From Heliopora coerulea (lineage: Eukaryota > Cnidaria > Anthozoa > Scleralcyonacea > Helioporidae), in contig JASJOG010000138.1 of NCBI GenBank assembly GCA_030142905.1, positions 124,001 through 188,000 of the forward strand: DNA of 64,000 bases, given 5' to 3'. The position numbers were made by a program, and so were the translations under genes. Below are positions 20,248-30,691 of the stretch, in pieces. The number at the start of each line of letters is the position of its first letter. Position 1 is the stretch's first letter. The notes beneath the pieces were generated by a model. It saw nothing but the letters and a program-made list of their open reading frames with translations, searched no databases and had not been told where the DNA came from.

Positions 20248-22917
20248 CAGGGATGGATCCAGGAAATTTTTTGAGGGGTTTCCGAGTGCTGCAGGTGCGA
20301 GAATAGTAGGGGGGTCCGGGGGCATGCTCCCCCGGAAAATTTTGAAATTTTAGATGCTCGGAAATGCAATTTCCTGCATTTTCAGAAGACGTTTCATGAA
20401 AACATGCAGGTACCTTTATTCCTCAAATTGTACCATTTTAGCATCACTTACATCTCCCAATAGATATACTGTACAAACCTTGGAGGCCACAATTTTACAA
20501 GGATAGTGTTTCACAAATCATTTTTGTAGGACAAAGGCTGCAAAGCTGATTTATGGAGTACCTCCCCAAAAGTTTCATCACAAATAGCTGTACCATACAA
20601 CTAGGTTCAGGTGGATCTTATACCCAAGCTTAGCTAGAGGTGCATACCAGTACTTTAAAATCTTGAACTAATTGAAAATTGACCTCAATGGCTTGATATA
20701 ACTGCAGAATGGCAGGTGGCAAAGCTGAATAGTTCAAAATTATCTTGATACCACAGCAGAATGTTAGGTAGGAAGGCTAAATGTTCAAAATTATCTTCAT
20801 ACAGCAGCAGAATTGCAGGTAGGAAGGCTAAATGTTCAAAATTATCTTCATACAACAGCAGAATCGCAGGTAGGAAGGCTAAATGTTCAAAATTATCTTC
20901 ATACAACAGCAGAATGATAGGTAGGAAGGCTAATTGTTCAAAATTATCTTTATACAACAGCAGAATGATAGGTAGGAAGGCTAATTGTTCAAAATTATCT
21001 TCATACAACAGCAGAATGATAGATAGGAAGGCTAATTGTTCAAAATTATCTTCATACAACAGCAGAATAGTAGGTAGGAAGGCTAAATGTTCAAAATTAT
21101 CTTCATACAACAGCAGAATAGTAGGTAGGAAGGCTAAATGTTCAAAATTATCTTCATACAACAGCAGAATGGTAGGTAGGAAGGCTAAATGTTCAAAATT
21201 ATCTTCATACAACAGCAGAATGGTAGGTAGGAAGGCTAAATGTTCAAAATTATCTTCATACAACAGCAGAATAGTAGGTAGGAAGGCTAATTGTTCAAAA
21301 TTATCTTCATACAACAGCAGAATAGTAGGTAGGAAGGCTAATTGTTCAAAATTATCTTCATACAACAGCAGAATGATAGGTAGGAAGGCTAATTGTTCAA
21401 AATTATCTTCATACAACAGCAGAATGATAGGTAGGAAGGCTAATTGTTCAAAATTATCTTCATACAACAGCTGAATGATAGGTAGGAAGGCTAAATGTTC
21501 AAAATTATCTTCATACAACAGCAGAATGGTAGGTAGGAAGGCTAAATGTTCAAAATTATCTTCATACAACAGCAGAATGATAGGTAGGAAGGCTAATTGT
21601 TCAAAATTATCTTCATACAACAGCAGAATGATAGGTAGGAAGGCTAATTGTTCAAAATTATCTTCATACAACAGCAGAATGGTAAGTAGGAAGGCTAAAT
21701 GTTCAAAGTTATCTTCATACAACAGCAGAATGGTAGGTAGGAAGGCTAAATGTTCAAAATTATCTTCATGCAACAGCAGAATTGCAGGTAGGGAGGCTAA
21801 ATGTTCAAAATTATCTTCATACAACAGCAGAATGATAGGTAGGAAGGCTAATTGTTCAAAATTATCTTCATACAACAGCAGAATGGTAGGTAGGAAGGCT
21901 AAATGTTCAAAGTTATCTTCATACAACAGCAGAATGGTAGGTAGGAAGGCTAAATGTTCAAAATTATCTTCATACAACAGCAGAATTGGAGGTAGAAAGG
22001 CTAATTGTTCAAAATTATCTTCATACAACAGCAGAATGATAGGTAGGAAGGCTAAATGTTCAAAGTTATCTTCATACAACCGCAGAATAGTAGGTAGGAA
22101 GGCTAAATGTTCAAAATTATCTTCATACAACAGCAGAATCGCAGGTAGGAAGGCTAAATGTTCAAAATTATCTAAATACAACAGCAGAATGGCAGGTAGG
22201 AAGGCTAAATACATGTAGTTCAAAATTAACTTGATAGAGCTGAAGAATTGCAGGTAGGATGGCCAAATAGTTTGAAATCATTTGATAGCCATGAGAAGCG
22301 CACTAGCCATTCATACCTGAACCGTCGATGTTTTCCACCACTCTCAGAAGTCGCTAGAACGAGAAAGAGCTGGTCAGGTTCCCAGACATTCTGAATAAAG
22401 CGCAATTTTTCTGCGGGAGAGAATCGGCCAATGGTCACGTAAACGAGCCCAATATCAAAAAGATAATCTTATTTGGGACACACGGACTGTCCACGCGCAG
22501 CCACATTGTAGCACTAATCGATGATGGGTTTGCGATGGGTTCACCTTAATTAATTCAAGGTGCTTGACCAATAAAATACAGTTTCGATGGGTTCACTTTA
22601 ATTGCCTGTGAGGTTTTAGCCAATAATATGAACTTTCGATGGGTTTCCGTGGGCTTCACGCAAGAAGCATTGGTTTCCGAGTTTCCACGCAAGAAGCACT
22701 GGTTTCCGAGTTTCCACGCGATGGCTCACGCCATACGCGAATCCTCTGCGCTCATTTGGTTCGATTTTGCGGTGAATTCCGCCAAATTTGGTGCCCGGTG
22801 GTGCCAGCGGGGAGAAGCGATAATAAACACAATAAAAGAAAATACATTGCGCATGCTCATTTTTTAAAATTTGATGGGTTTCTGGAAACCCAGTGAACCG
22901 GTCTGGATCCACCCCTG
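20248..22917. mobile_element. Non-autonomous DNA transposon nested in the U2 Tigger
   Basis: Flanked by a 6-bp duplication GATGCT (20242-20247 and 22918-22923); U3 shows the empty site. Imperfect terminal inverted repeats CAGGGATGGATCCAG and CTGGATCCACCCCTG. Near the left end is a GC-rich palindrome around GGGGGCATGCTCCCCC. Most of the interior is a 51-bp minisatellite. No transposase is recognisable. I do not assign a superfamily. Its insertion postdates the split of U2 and U3. Confidence 0.85.
20761..22218. repeat. 51-bp minisatellite, about 29 copies
   Basis: Tandem 51-bp units of the type AGGTAGGAAGGCTAAATGTT followed by CAAAATTATCTTCATACAAC and AGCAGAATGAT. Because 51 is divisible by three and no stop occurs, long ORFs open on both strands: minus 20685-22223 with a 17-residue repeat (LAFLPTILLLYEDNFEH), and plus with GRKAKCSKLSSYNSR. 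I read these as by-products, not proteins: there is no promoter context and both strands are open. Copies show few variant positions (GAT, GGT, AGT or GCA; AAA or AAT). Confidence 0.9.
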
Positions 22918-24497
22918 GATGCTGTTGCATTGAAAAATCTTTGAATGTTCTGTGGTTTTTGGTTTTTTCTAATACTTTTGTCGATCGTGAATGACAACTG
23001 GCTTGTTTGCCGTCGAATCTCGGCTCCCTCAACAGCAAACAAACTGTAGCGTGAGAGAGTCTCGATTGCTTGATGGACCTCACTCTTCGTTGGTCGCTTG
23101 GGAGTTTCTTCTTGTTGTTCATCGTCATTTCCATCATCGCCGTCATCCACTTCCATCTGGTTTTCTTCACGAAACTCTGCGAGGATGTCTTCATCGCTCA
23201 ACGAACCAATGTGAGATGTTAAAACGCCGCTATCTGTATCAACCACATCTTCGGCACTGACTTCATCTGGTACAAGTTTGGGGCTTCTTTCTCGTAAGGC
23301 GCTGATATCTTCTAACAGAATGTTGAAGGGATCGTCGTCGTCATTCAAAGCACTTTGTTGTGCTTGGTTAGCAATGCCAGCTTTTCTGAAGCAGTTGCGT
23401 ATTGTGTCCTCTGAAACTGTACCCCATGCTTCAGTGAGAATGGGCATAGCATCTAAAATAGAGAGGTTGGGTAGGGGCTTTTTGTTGTCAACGGCATCAA
23501 TGAATTTCTTTACACAGCCTTGCGTATAATACGCCTTTGTTGCTCGTATAACACCCTGATCCATTGGTTGGGTCTTGGAGGTGGAGTTTGGCGGCAAGAA
23601 AACTAGATGGATTGCTTTTAAATTGGAGATTTGCGGGTGGGCGGGACAGTTGTCAACAATCAGAGCAATCTTTCTTCCTTGACGCTGAAATTTCCTGTCC
23701 TGTTCTCGAACCCATTCCTCAAACAAGCTACTATCCATCCAGCTCTTTTTTTTGAGCACGATATCTGCAGGGTAAGTTTATCACGCCTGTAAATTATCTG
23801 GGTTTAACAGACTTCCCGATGACAAACATTGAAGCTTTTCGCCTTCAGCATTTGCAGCCGCCATACCGGTCAAACGTACTTTATTGTGCTTGCCACCAAT
23901 GCACTTCTCAGATTTCAGATGCAGCGATTTATCTGGTTAAGCCTTGTAGAATAAACCAAATTCGTCTGCATTGAAAATGTCGCGCAACTGGTAGTTTGTT
24001 AGTATGGTTGGCAGAGTTGTCTCTTCCCAGGACGCTGTCATGTCTGCTGTGCAGGATTTAGCCTCGCCAGAGACAGTCTTAAACACAATACCATGTCTAC
24101 CCTTCCATCTGTCGAACCAACCATTGGACGCCTTAAAAGTTTCAATTCCTAGTTCTCTGACATATTTTGATGCTTTTTCCTTCAGTATGCCGCCGCTGAT
24201 CGGCAGTCGTTCCTCCCTGACTTTTGTAAACCATTTGTACAGCGCCTTATCCACCGCATCATGGTTGCCTGCTCGCTGCTTTCGTTGACTGTGGCTATCT
24301 CCCCCTTCGAATGCTTTCACGATCTTGTCTTTATTCTTTATCCACGTTGAAAGTGTATTTGGTGGGACTTTGTACCGCGCAGCAACATCGTTTTTAGCTA
24401 TTCCACTCTCAAGCTTCTTCAAAGCCTCGTACTTGTCGAGTAATGTGTTACAAGAGTATTTTCCACGTTTTGACTCCGACGTGCTTTCAGGGTACAA
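22918..24497 (-). pseudogene. Tigger transposase, degenerate, U2
   Basis: From the ATG at 24497: a CENP-B-type N-terminal helix-turn-helix (AARYKVPPNTLSTWIKNKDK), a second HTH around NGWFDRWKGRHGIVF, and a DDE domain whose three Asp are seen in IFNADEFGLFYKA, IALIVDNCPAHP and SKTQPMDQGVI. A TAA after FYKA is shared with U3. A 1-bp deletion at about 23831 shifts the frame, giving further stops (TGA TAA) near 23780. The acidic C-terminal tail, rich in Asp and Glu, is typical of the family. The native end is displaced by the nested element. Not functional as it stands. Confidence 0.88.
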
Positions 24498-24629
24498 AGC
24501 AATAATACCACATGCATTGGCAATTGCGTGACTGAAACAAACTGTAATACGAAGCTACTGTAGTGACAAAGGGTCAAAGTACAGTGAACATTGCTAAAAA
24601 AGAACTCCAGTTAAGCGCTGCAAATTGCA

Positions 24630-25022
24630 ATGGATCCCCAGTGCACGCTCGCCTCGTTCGAAATCGACTCGCACGTTAAGGGATATCATGCCTACCAAAA
24701 TGAATGGGTTCCTGTGGTCAACGAGAAACTAAGGACCCGAACAGAGCCAGAAAACGTTGTGGACAAGTATGCAGTGTGCGTGTTGTCAGGTGAAGACGTT
24801 GTTGGACATTTAAAGACAGGAAAAAGTGGACGTTTTGCCAAAACGGTATTTTACTATTTGAGGGGTGATAAAGACGGTTCATGCAGCGTCATCGTGAGGG
24901 GCAAACCTGTCAACCTTGGAGATGGAGAAGGCATGCAAGTGTCGTGCACTCTATATTTCACAGGGCAGAAAACATTCATTGAGGTCCTTCGGAAACAGCT
25001 TTCAAGCCTAGATGAGTGTTAG
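24630..25022 (+). CDS. HIRAN-like small protein (130 aa) inside Tigger
   Basis: An uninterrupted ORF on the strand opposite the transposase, starting 132 bp from its start codon. The pattern SHVKGYHAYQNEWVPV, then RTEPENVVDKYAVCV and VVGHL, resembles the HIRAN domain, an OB-like DNA-end-binding fold found in HLTF and in stand-alone invertebrate proteins. There are no other domains and no signal peptide. It lies wholly within the Tigger ends, so it is either a captured host gene or a second ORF of this Tigger lineage. Function in transposition is unknown. The U3 copy has lost this region. Confidence 0.6.
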   Translation: MDPQCTLASFEIDSHVKGYHAYQNEWVPVVNEKLRTRTEPENVVDKYAVCVLSGEDVVGHLKTGKSGRFAKTVFYYLRGDKDGSCSVIVRGKPVNLGDGEGMQVSCTLYFTGQKTFIEVLRKQLSSLDEC

Positions 25023-25578
25023 ATGTCGTTGATTCCCACGTTATCACGCTGATTTGTAAAATAATGCGAAATGCTTAGAGATGAATCATCAAGCAGATGT
25101 CAAAGGACGTTTGTAATCACCAAAGAAAATTCAGAACATTACTTTACAATGTCGAATGATCAGAATAGAGACAGCAGAGTTCATACATGAGTATTTCAGC
25201 CGGAAGAACAGTTCACTAACAGTGCGTTTTGTTTTGTAATTGAATAACACAGCTGGAATTTCTTATCGGGACACTGCACGTGAGTCAAGCATTGTAAGTC
25301 ACCAATTACGCAACACGAGCTCAAATAAAATGCAATACGTTTCCAGCTGTGCTCTTATGTACGTACTCTGTTTTTGACAAGTTCGAAATAACGGGGTTGA
25401 TTTAAGGTGTAGGGAAAGAACGATCAGTTCGAATTAGCGGGGAATTCGAAATAACCGAGTTCGAAATAGCTGATAGTAAATGACTGAAAACATAAGGGTA
25501 AATCCAAGGGAATTCGATCTTAGTTCGAAATAGCGGGGACTTCGAATTAACCGAGTTCGAAATAGCGAGGTTCGACTG
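25023..25578. other. Tigger distal end with subterminal repeats
   Basis: Non-coding. From about 25375 it holds at least six copies of GTTCGAAATA(A/G)CGGGG-like motifs in both orientations, ending in the terminal repeat. These resemble transposase-binding arrays. Confidence 0.6.
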
Positions 25579-27009
25579 TACATTTTAAAATTAACACATG
25601 ATCAACAGAGCTATTCTCGTAAACATGTTTCATTTATGTACTATGTTTCAAGAAATAGGTCTGTCACACAAATGTAGTAATGGCCTCCTCATGATAATGT
25701 TTATACATAGGTTATTAGAGATTCTGGATTCCGAGTTAATCATGTTTGCATTATATTTTGCATAATGGGTTTTTGTTGGTTTTTTTGGGAAAAGTAACGG
25801 AAAGGCTGGTGTATGGTTAAGTATTTGTACTTGTCAGAAACTGTAGGACTGTATTGAAGACGTTTCTAAATGCAGCACCATATGAGAAAAGACCCTGTTC
25901 TTCTACAGAGAACAATACCAACCTACCTTGTTTTTTGAACCAGTAGTCTTCATAGAACAAGATTACTCCTGCTTCACGAAGATTTAAAATTTCCAGGCTA
26001 AACCTGGTTGTATATGGTGAGTTTTTTTGAAAAGCCAGGCCATACCCTGAAAGAATATAGACTTGATAAAATAAGGTACGTGAGACATTGGTTATTCCTA
26101 CCAACAAAAAGGCCGTTTCTTTTCCAACATAGCAATGAGATACAGTGTAGGGCAATAACGAAAGTTTAAACAGTTTCTACATCTTTTGAGCTGAAAATGA
26201 TTACCTGAAACTTTTACTTCACAATTTTTAATAGAACCAATACTTCGATTGCTATATTTTATGGTCGTAAACTTCATATTTTTATGGTACTAAATGGAAG
26301 AGTTTTAACTATGATTTGTGACTCAACGGATGTGAAAAAAGAATTACCGCGTTTAACCTTTTTACGCGCCATTTGCGAATGGTTTTCAGCAACATTTTGA
26401 GGGAACCACATTGGCGGTTTCAAAATTATTCTATGAACTGCATCACTTTTTTATGACTTAAATTTAGCATAATACCGATGGTGTCATTCAATGGAATGTT
26501 GGTAAAATGGCCCTCATTTGGATTGAGAACGAGTGAAGTCAGTTTCCGTGCACCGATTCGTTGGATCCGACTACCAGAAGGCCGTTACAGCGTATCAAGT
26601 AAAGATATTCTTAGTCTTACCAAACTTTCCAAACACTTGACCGACGGTAAACACATCGCACGGTTCTTTGTACGTCTCCCTAACCAGAAAAAGAGAATCA
26701 TAGATGAACGCAAAGTTTTCGTTTTTAACTTTCTCAATGCCGGTAGCAGCTCTTGGTACGAGGGTTCCTCTTGCTTCCATGAACTGATAACTGATTCATC
26801 CCATTGAAGGATGGCAGCATGGAGTTTTGAAAGAATTCTTACGCTGGTGAATTTCTTACTGTGCCATAACTCACATCCATCTGTTAAGCTAGTTGCTCCA
26901 CCGAGTTGATACTAAGCTTCATTCTATTGAAGGTTAAAAATGCTGCCAAGTTGGCGGTCTATGTTTCTTTAAGGATCATGGATTGAGCGCGCTGATGTGT
27001 AACCTAGTT

Positions 27010-29960
27010 GAATGAAACTCATTTCGACCAATTTTGGGCCGACGAGCCTGTCTTGGAATGAAGCTTGTCGATGTTTGGGATAACTATGCTATTCGGCCCA
27101 CCAGTATTGAACATAAAGCTGCGGTCTATACTGCAGAGTCCACCTCTTTCAAGGAAGAAATCGTGATGAAATTCCCAGAAGTATTTCAAGAAGGAATTGG
27201 ATTGATTGAGGGAGAGTACAACGTCAAACTCGACCCTGCTGCAAGACCAGTCCAACACGCGCCTAGACGAGTTCAAGTCGCGATCCGAGAGAAAGTTAAG
27301 GAGTCTTTGGATGACCTGGTAAAAAAAGAAGTCGTAGGAAAAGTCACACGACCCACAGATTGGATATCTAGCATGGTTGTGGTCCCAAAGAAGAATGGAC
27401 AACTTCGAATATGTCTAGATCCAAAAGATTTAAATGCCGCTGTTCTGCGCGAGCACTACCCTGTTCCAGTAATAGAAGATATCGCTACACGACTACATGG
27501 AGCAAAAACCTTCTGAGTTCTTGATGTAGCAATTAGGTTTTGGCACGTAAAACTCAGTGAACAATCGTCTTACTTAACCACGTTCCACACCCCATTTGGA
27601 CGTTAGAGATGGTTGCGTATGCCATTTGGACTGTCTTCTGCCCCGGAAATATTTCAACGAAGAATGCATGAATTAATCGAATGCCTGAAAGGAATCGAGG
27701 TCTTTGCAGATGATTTTGTGATAGTTGGCTACGGTGATACACAAGAAGCAGCAGCAGCATCACATGATCAAAACCTGATTGGCTTTTTGGAACGCTGCAA
27801 AGAGCGTGGGATTAAGCTAGCACCAGAGAAGATGAAACTGCGCCGCTCTAGTGTACCATTCATAGGATACATCGCTTCAGCAGAAGGACTGCGTCCAGAT
27901 CCTGCCAAAGTAGAAGCAATAAACAGAATGCCTAAACCAAGCGACGTGCGAGTTATACAGCGACTGCTAGGCCTTGCACAATACCTTGCTAAATTTTTGC
28001 CAAAGCTGTCAGATATTACGAAAACTCTACGCGATCTAAGCCTGAAAGGAGCCACCTGGAATTGGACCAAGAAACAAGAAGCATCATTTCAAGCTCTAAA
28101 GAAAGCAGTTACTGAAGCCCCGATTTTAGAGTACTACTCGCTCGACAAAGAAGTAACCATACAGTGTGACGCTTCGCAGTCAGGACTCGGTGGTGCACTA
28201 CTACAAAATGGCCATCCTATAGCTTTCGCATCACGTGCTTTAACGCCAACTGAGTGCAAATATGCGCAAATTGAGAAATGCTCGCTATCCTGTATGCATG
28301 TGAACGCTTTGATGCATATATCTATGGTCGTGATATCATTACAGTCGAGTCAGACCACAAGCCTTTGGAATCAATTTTCCGAACGAATCTTTGCCTTGCA
28401 CCGAAACGATTACAACGCATGATGTTTCGATTGCAGAACTACAACCTTAACGTTGTCTACACCAAAGGTTCCACACTGCATCTAGCTGATACCTAGAGTC
28501 GAGCGTACTTCCCACTTGATGAACACATTGAAAGCATCAACGCTTTGGAAACAGTTGAGCATACCGAAACCCTACCGGTCAGCCGTGCACGTTTCGACCA
28601 AATCAAGAAAGCAAACGAAGCCGACACAGTAATGAAGAAACTAGCAGAAACGACCCAGTATGGTTGGTCAAATAATAAGAAAGACGTCGATAATTAAATA
28701 CGTGCTTATTGGGATGTAAGAGACCAACTGACTATTCAAGGTTCATTAATCTTTAAAGGACAACAGCTCGTTGTACCTCCAACTCTTCGAGGAGAACTTA
28801 TGAAAGCAGCTCATGCCAGCCACATTGGAATAGAAGGATGCCAACGCCGCATTCGCGATACGCTCTACTGGCGTCGAATGAACTTGCAGTTCAAGGAATA
28901 CATGTCGAAATGTGACATTTGCTTACGACACAGCAGTGCGCAACAGAAAGAGCCACTTCTCCAGCACGAAGTACCAGCCCGACCTAGGAGAAAAGTCGCC
29001 GCCGATCTTTGCGATTTTGATCACAGACAGCTGCTGTTAGTCGTTGATTACTTTAGCAACAACATCGAAGGTGAGCGCCTAACTTCTACAACGTCACCTA
29101 GCGTCATCAAAGCCTTGAAAGCAATGTTTTCTCGTTTTGGAATTCCAGATAGCATAGTATCTGATAATGGTCCACAATTTAGCTCTGACGAGTTTGCCAT
29201 ATTTTACTAGAAATTGTCAATCAAACATCTGACATCATCCCCACATTATCCACAAAGTAACGGAAAACCCAAGAATGCAGTGAAAACGGTTAAAAAACTG
29301 TTGAACAAATGTAAATCATCGGGCCAGTCAGAGTATCTTGCACTCCTGGACTGGCGCAACACTCGAAGTGAATAGATGAAGACATCACCAGCACAAAGAC
29401 TAATGGGACGACTCTGCAAAACACTACTATTGACAGCGACTACCCTTCTACAACCTCGTTACAACACAAAGAATGACGTGCAAGCACTTAAACAGAAGAA
29501 GAAACAGTATCATGATTATGATAAGCATGCCAAACCCCTTAAACCACTGCTGCCAGGAGGCAGGAGATACAGTTTTGCTTCGCTTGCCTGGACAATCGAC
29601 GTGGTCACGAGGAACATGTAAACAACAAGTGGCACTACGTTCATATCACTTTGAATCGAACGGCAACCTTTACAGACGAAATCGCCGCCACTTGAAGAAA
29701 AACAAACAAGACCCATCACTAGAAATGACCGCACTACGAAATAACGAACAAACTACTGTCTCCTACTCCACACCCAGAAGATCCACCCGCATCTCCAAGC
29801 CACCCGATCGCTTGATTGATAACGCATAGATTACAGGTTGGAACACTGAAATGAATGACAGATTTGAAATATGAACTAGTTACCATTGTTGATATTACTC
29901 TTGAATGTTATTACTCTTGTACCTTAAAGTAAAGACTTAATTTTGTTAAAAGAAGAGAGA
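27010..29960 (+). mobile_element. 5'-truncated, degenerate Ty3/gypsy element, U2
   Basis: Same truncation and shared stops as in U1 (TGA after GAKTF, TAG after FGR, TAG after LHLADT, TAG after the integrase). Private damage: a 4-bp deletion at about 28275 removes part of the RNase H frame, a TAA falls at about 28695, and a TAG at about 29208 interrupts integrase. RT motifs MPFGLSSAPEIFQ and FADDFVI are intact. Orientation matches PRDM9-B downstream. Confidence 0.85.
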
Positions 29961-30145
29961 TGTAACGCGTACGGCACGTTAACAACACGTGCTAAGAAGC
30001 ACGCGAGAAACTCACGTTCTTTTGTTATCGTATCTTGGCACATTGTGACAATGAATAAAAGGTTAGAATCTACAGAGATGTGAACTTTGTTAAACTCGAG
30101 AAAAAACCAGCTGTTTTTGATTCGTTTTGTGGTTTTTGTCTTACA
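29961..30145 (+). repeat. Gypsy 3' LTR, U2; candidate PRDM9-B promoter
   Basis: 185 bp, near-identical to 13141-13325, with the same TATA-like box and the same downstream donor (AGGAAAAG|GTAAGT, about 30161-30174). Confidence 0.7.
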
Positions 30146-30178
30146 ATTGTGCCTCATATTAGGAAAAGGTAAGTTTTA

Positions 30179-30540
30179 GGCAATCCTGTATTTTAGAGTC
30201 GGATTCGATTTGGGAAATAAAATAGCGTCGGATTCATTTTACGAAGAGCGCCGGATTGAAACGTATACTCTTCGGTCCCGAATAAGGAGGGTGGCGGGCA
30301 ATCTTGTATTTTAGCGTCGAATTCGATTTGGGAAATAGCACATGGTGCGAAAGACTGACACGTGGGATTTAAATATGACTATAATCAATGTCTAGTCAAA
30401 TAAAACGTCTAGACCAATAAAATGCCCCCCTCCTTATTCGGGACCGAAGAGTATACGTTTTAATCCGGCGCTCTGTGTAAAATGAATCCGACGCTATTTT
30501 TTTTCCCAAATCGAATCCGACGCTAAAATATAGGATTGCC
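30179..30540. mobile_element. MITE in PRDM9-B 5'UTR intron
   Basis: Same 8-bp duplication (30171-30178, 30541-30548) and inverted ends as in U1, but only about two copies of the internal 17-bp repeat. Confidence 0.8.
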
Positions 30541-30691
30541 AAGTTTTAAATGAACTAGTCATGTTTTACGAATACAACATTGAAAAACATTTCGTTTTTG
30601 ATTATCCTTGGGTGTTGTTAGATGGGACGAACTTTCTTAAAAAATTTGCCATGTAAACACGCTGTTTTCAGATAGTTCCATTTTAAAAGGG

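Larger units (their letters stand above)
20055..25578 (-). mobile_element. Tigger (pogo/Tc1-mariner) transposon with nested insertion, U2
   Basis: Flanked by TA at 20053-20054 and 25579-25580; the empty site is seen in U1 and U4. Terminal inverted repeats start CAGTCGAACC and end GGTTCGACTG. Both ends carry several subterminal copies of a GTTCGAAATAGCGGGG-type motif, likely transposase-binding sites. Without the nested element it is about 2.85 kb. It contains a damaged transposase gene on minus and a divergent HIRAN-like ORF on plus. Confidence 0.92.
19311..27003 (-). pseudogene. NMDA-type glutamate receptor 3' fragment, U2
   Basis: Exons: M3-S2 26621-27003, S2 25927-26046, M4 19874-20046, C-terminus 19311-19559. 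This is the most damaged copy. The M3 signature is destroyed by a TAG within the YTANLAAF motif; the TAA shared with U1 is present; and a 7-bp duplication (GAACTGATAACTGATTC) shifts the frame, as in U4. M4 and C-terminal exons stay open. The S2-M4 intron holds the Tigger. Confidence 0.78.

Noticed and set aside
20685..22223. 512-codon minus-strand ORF with a leucine-rich 17-residue repeat, and two plus-strand ORFs over the same DNA
   Set aside because: All come from a 51-bp minisatellite whose length is divisible by three; both strands are open and the tract sits inside a transposon.
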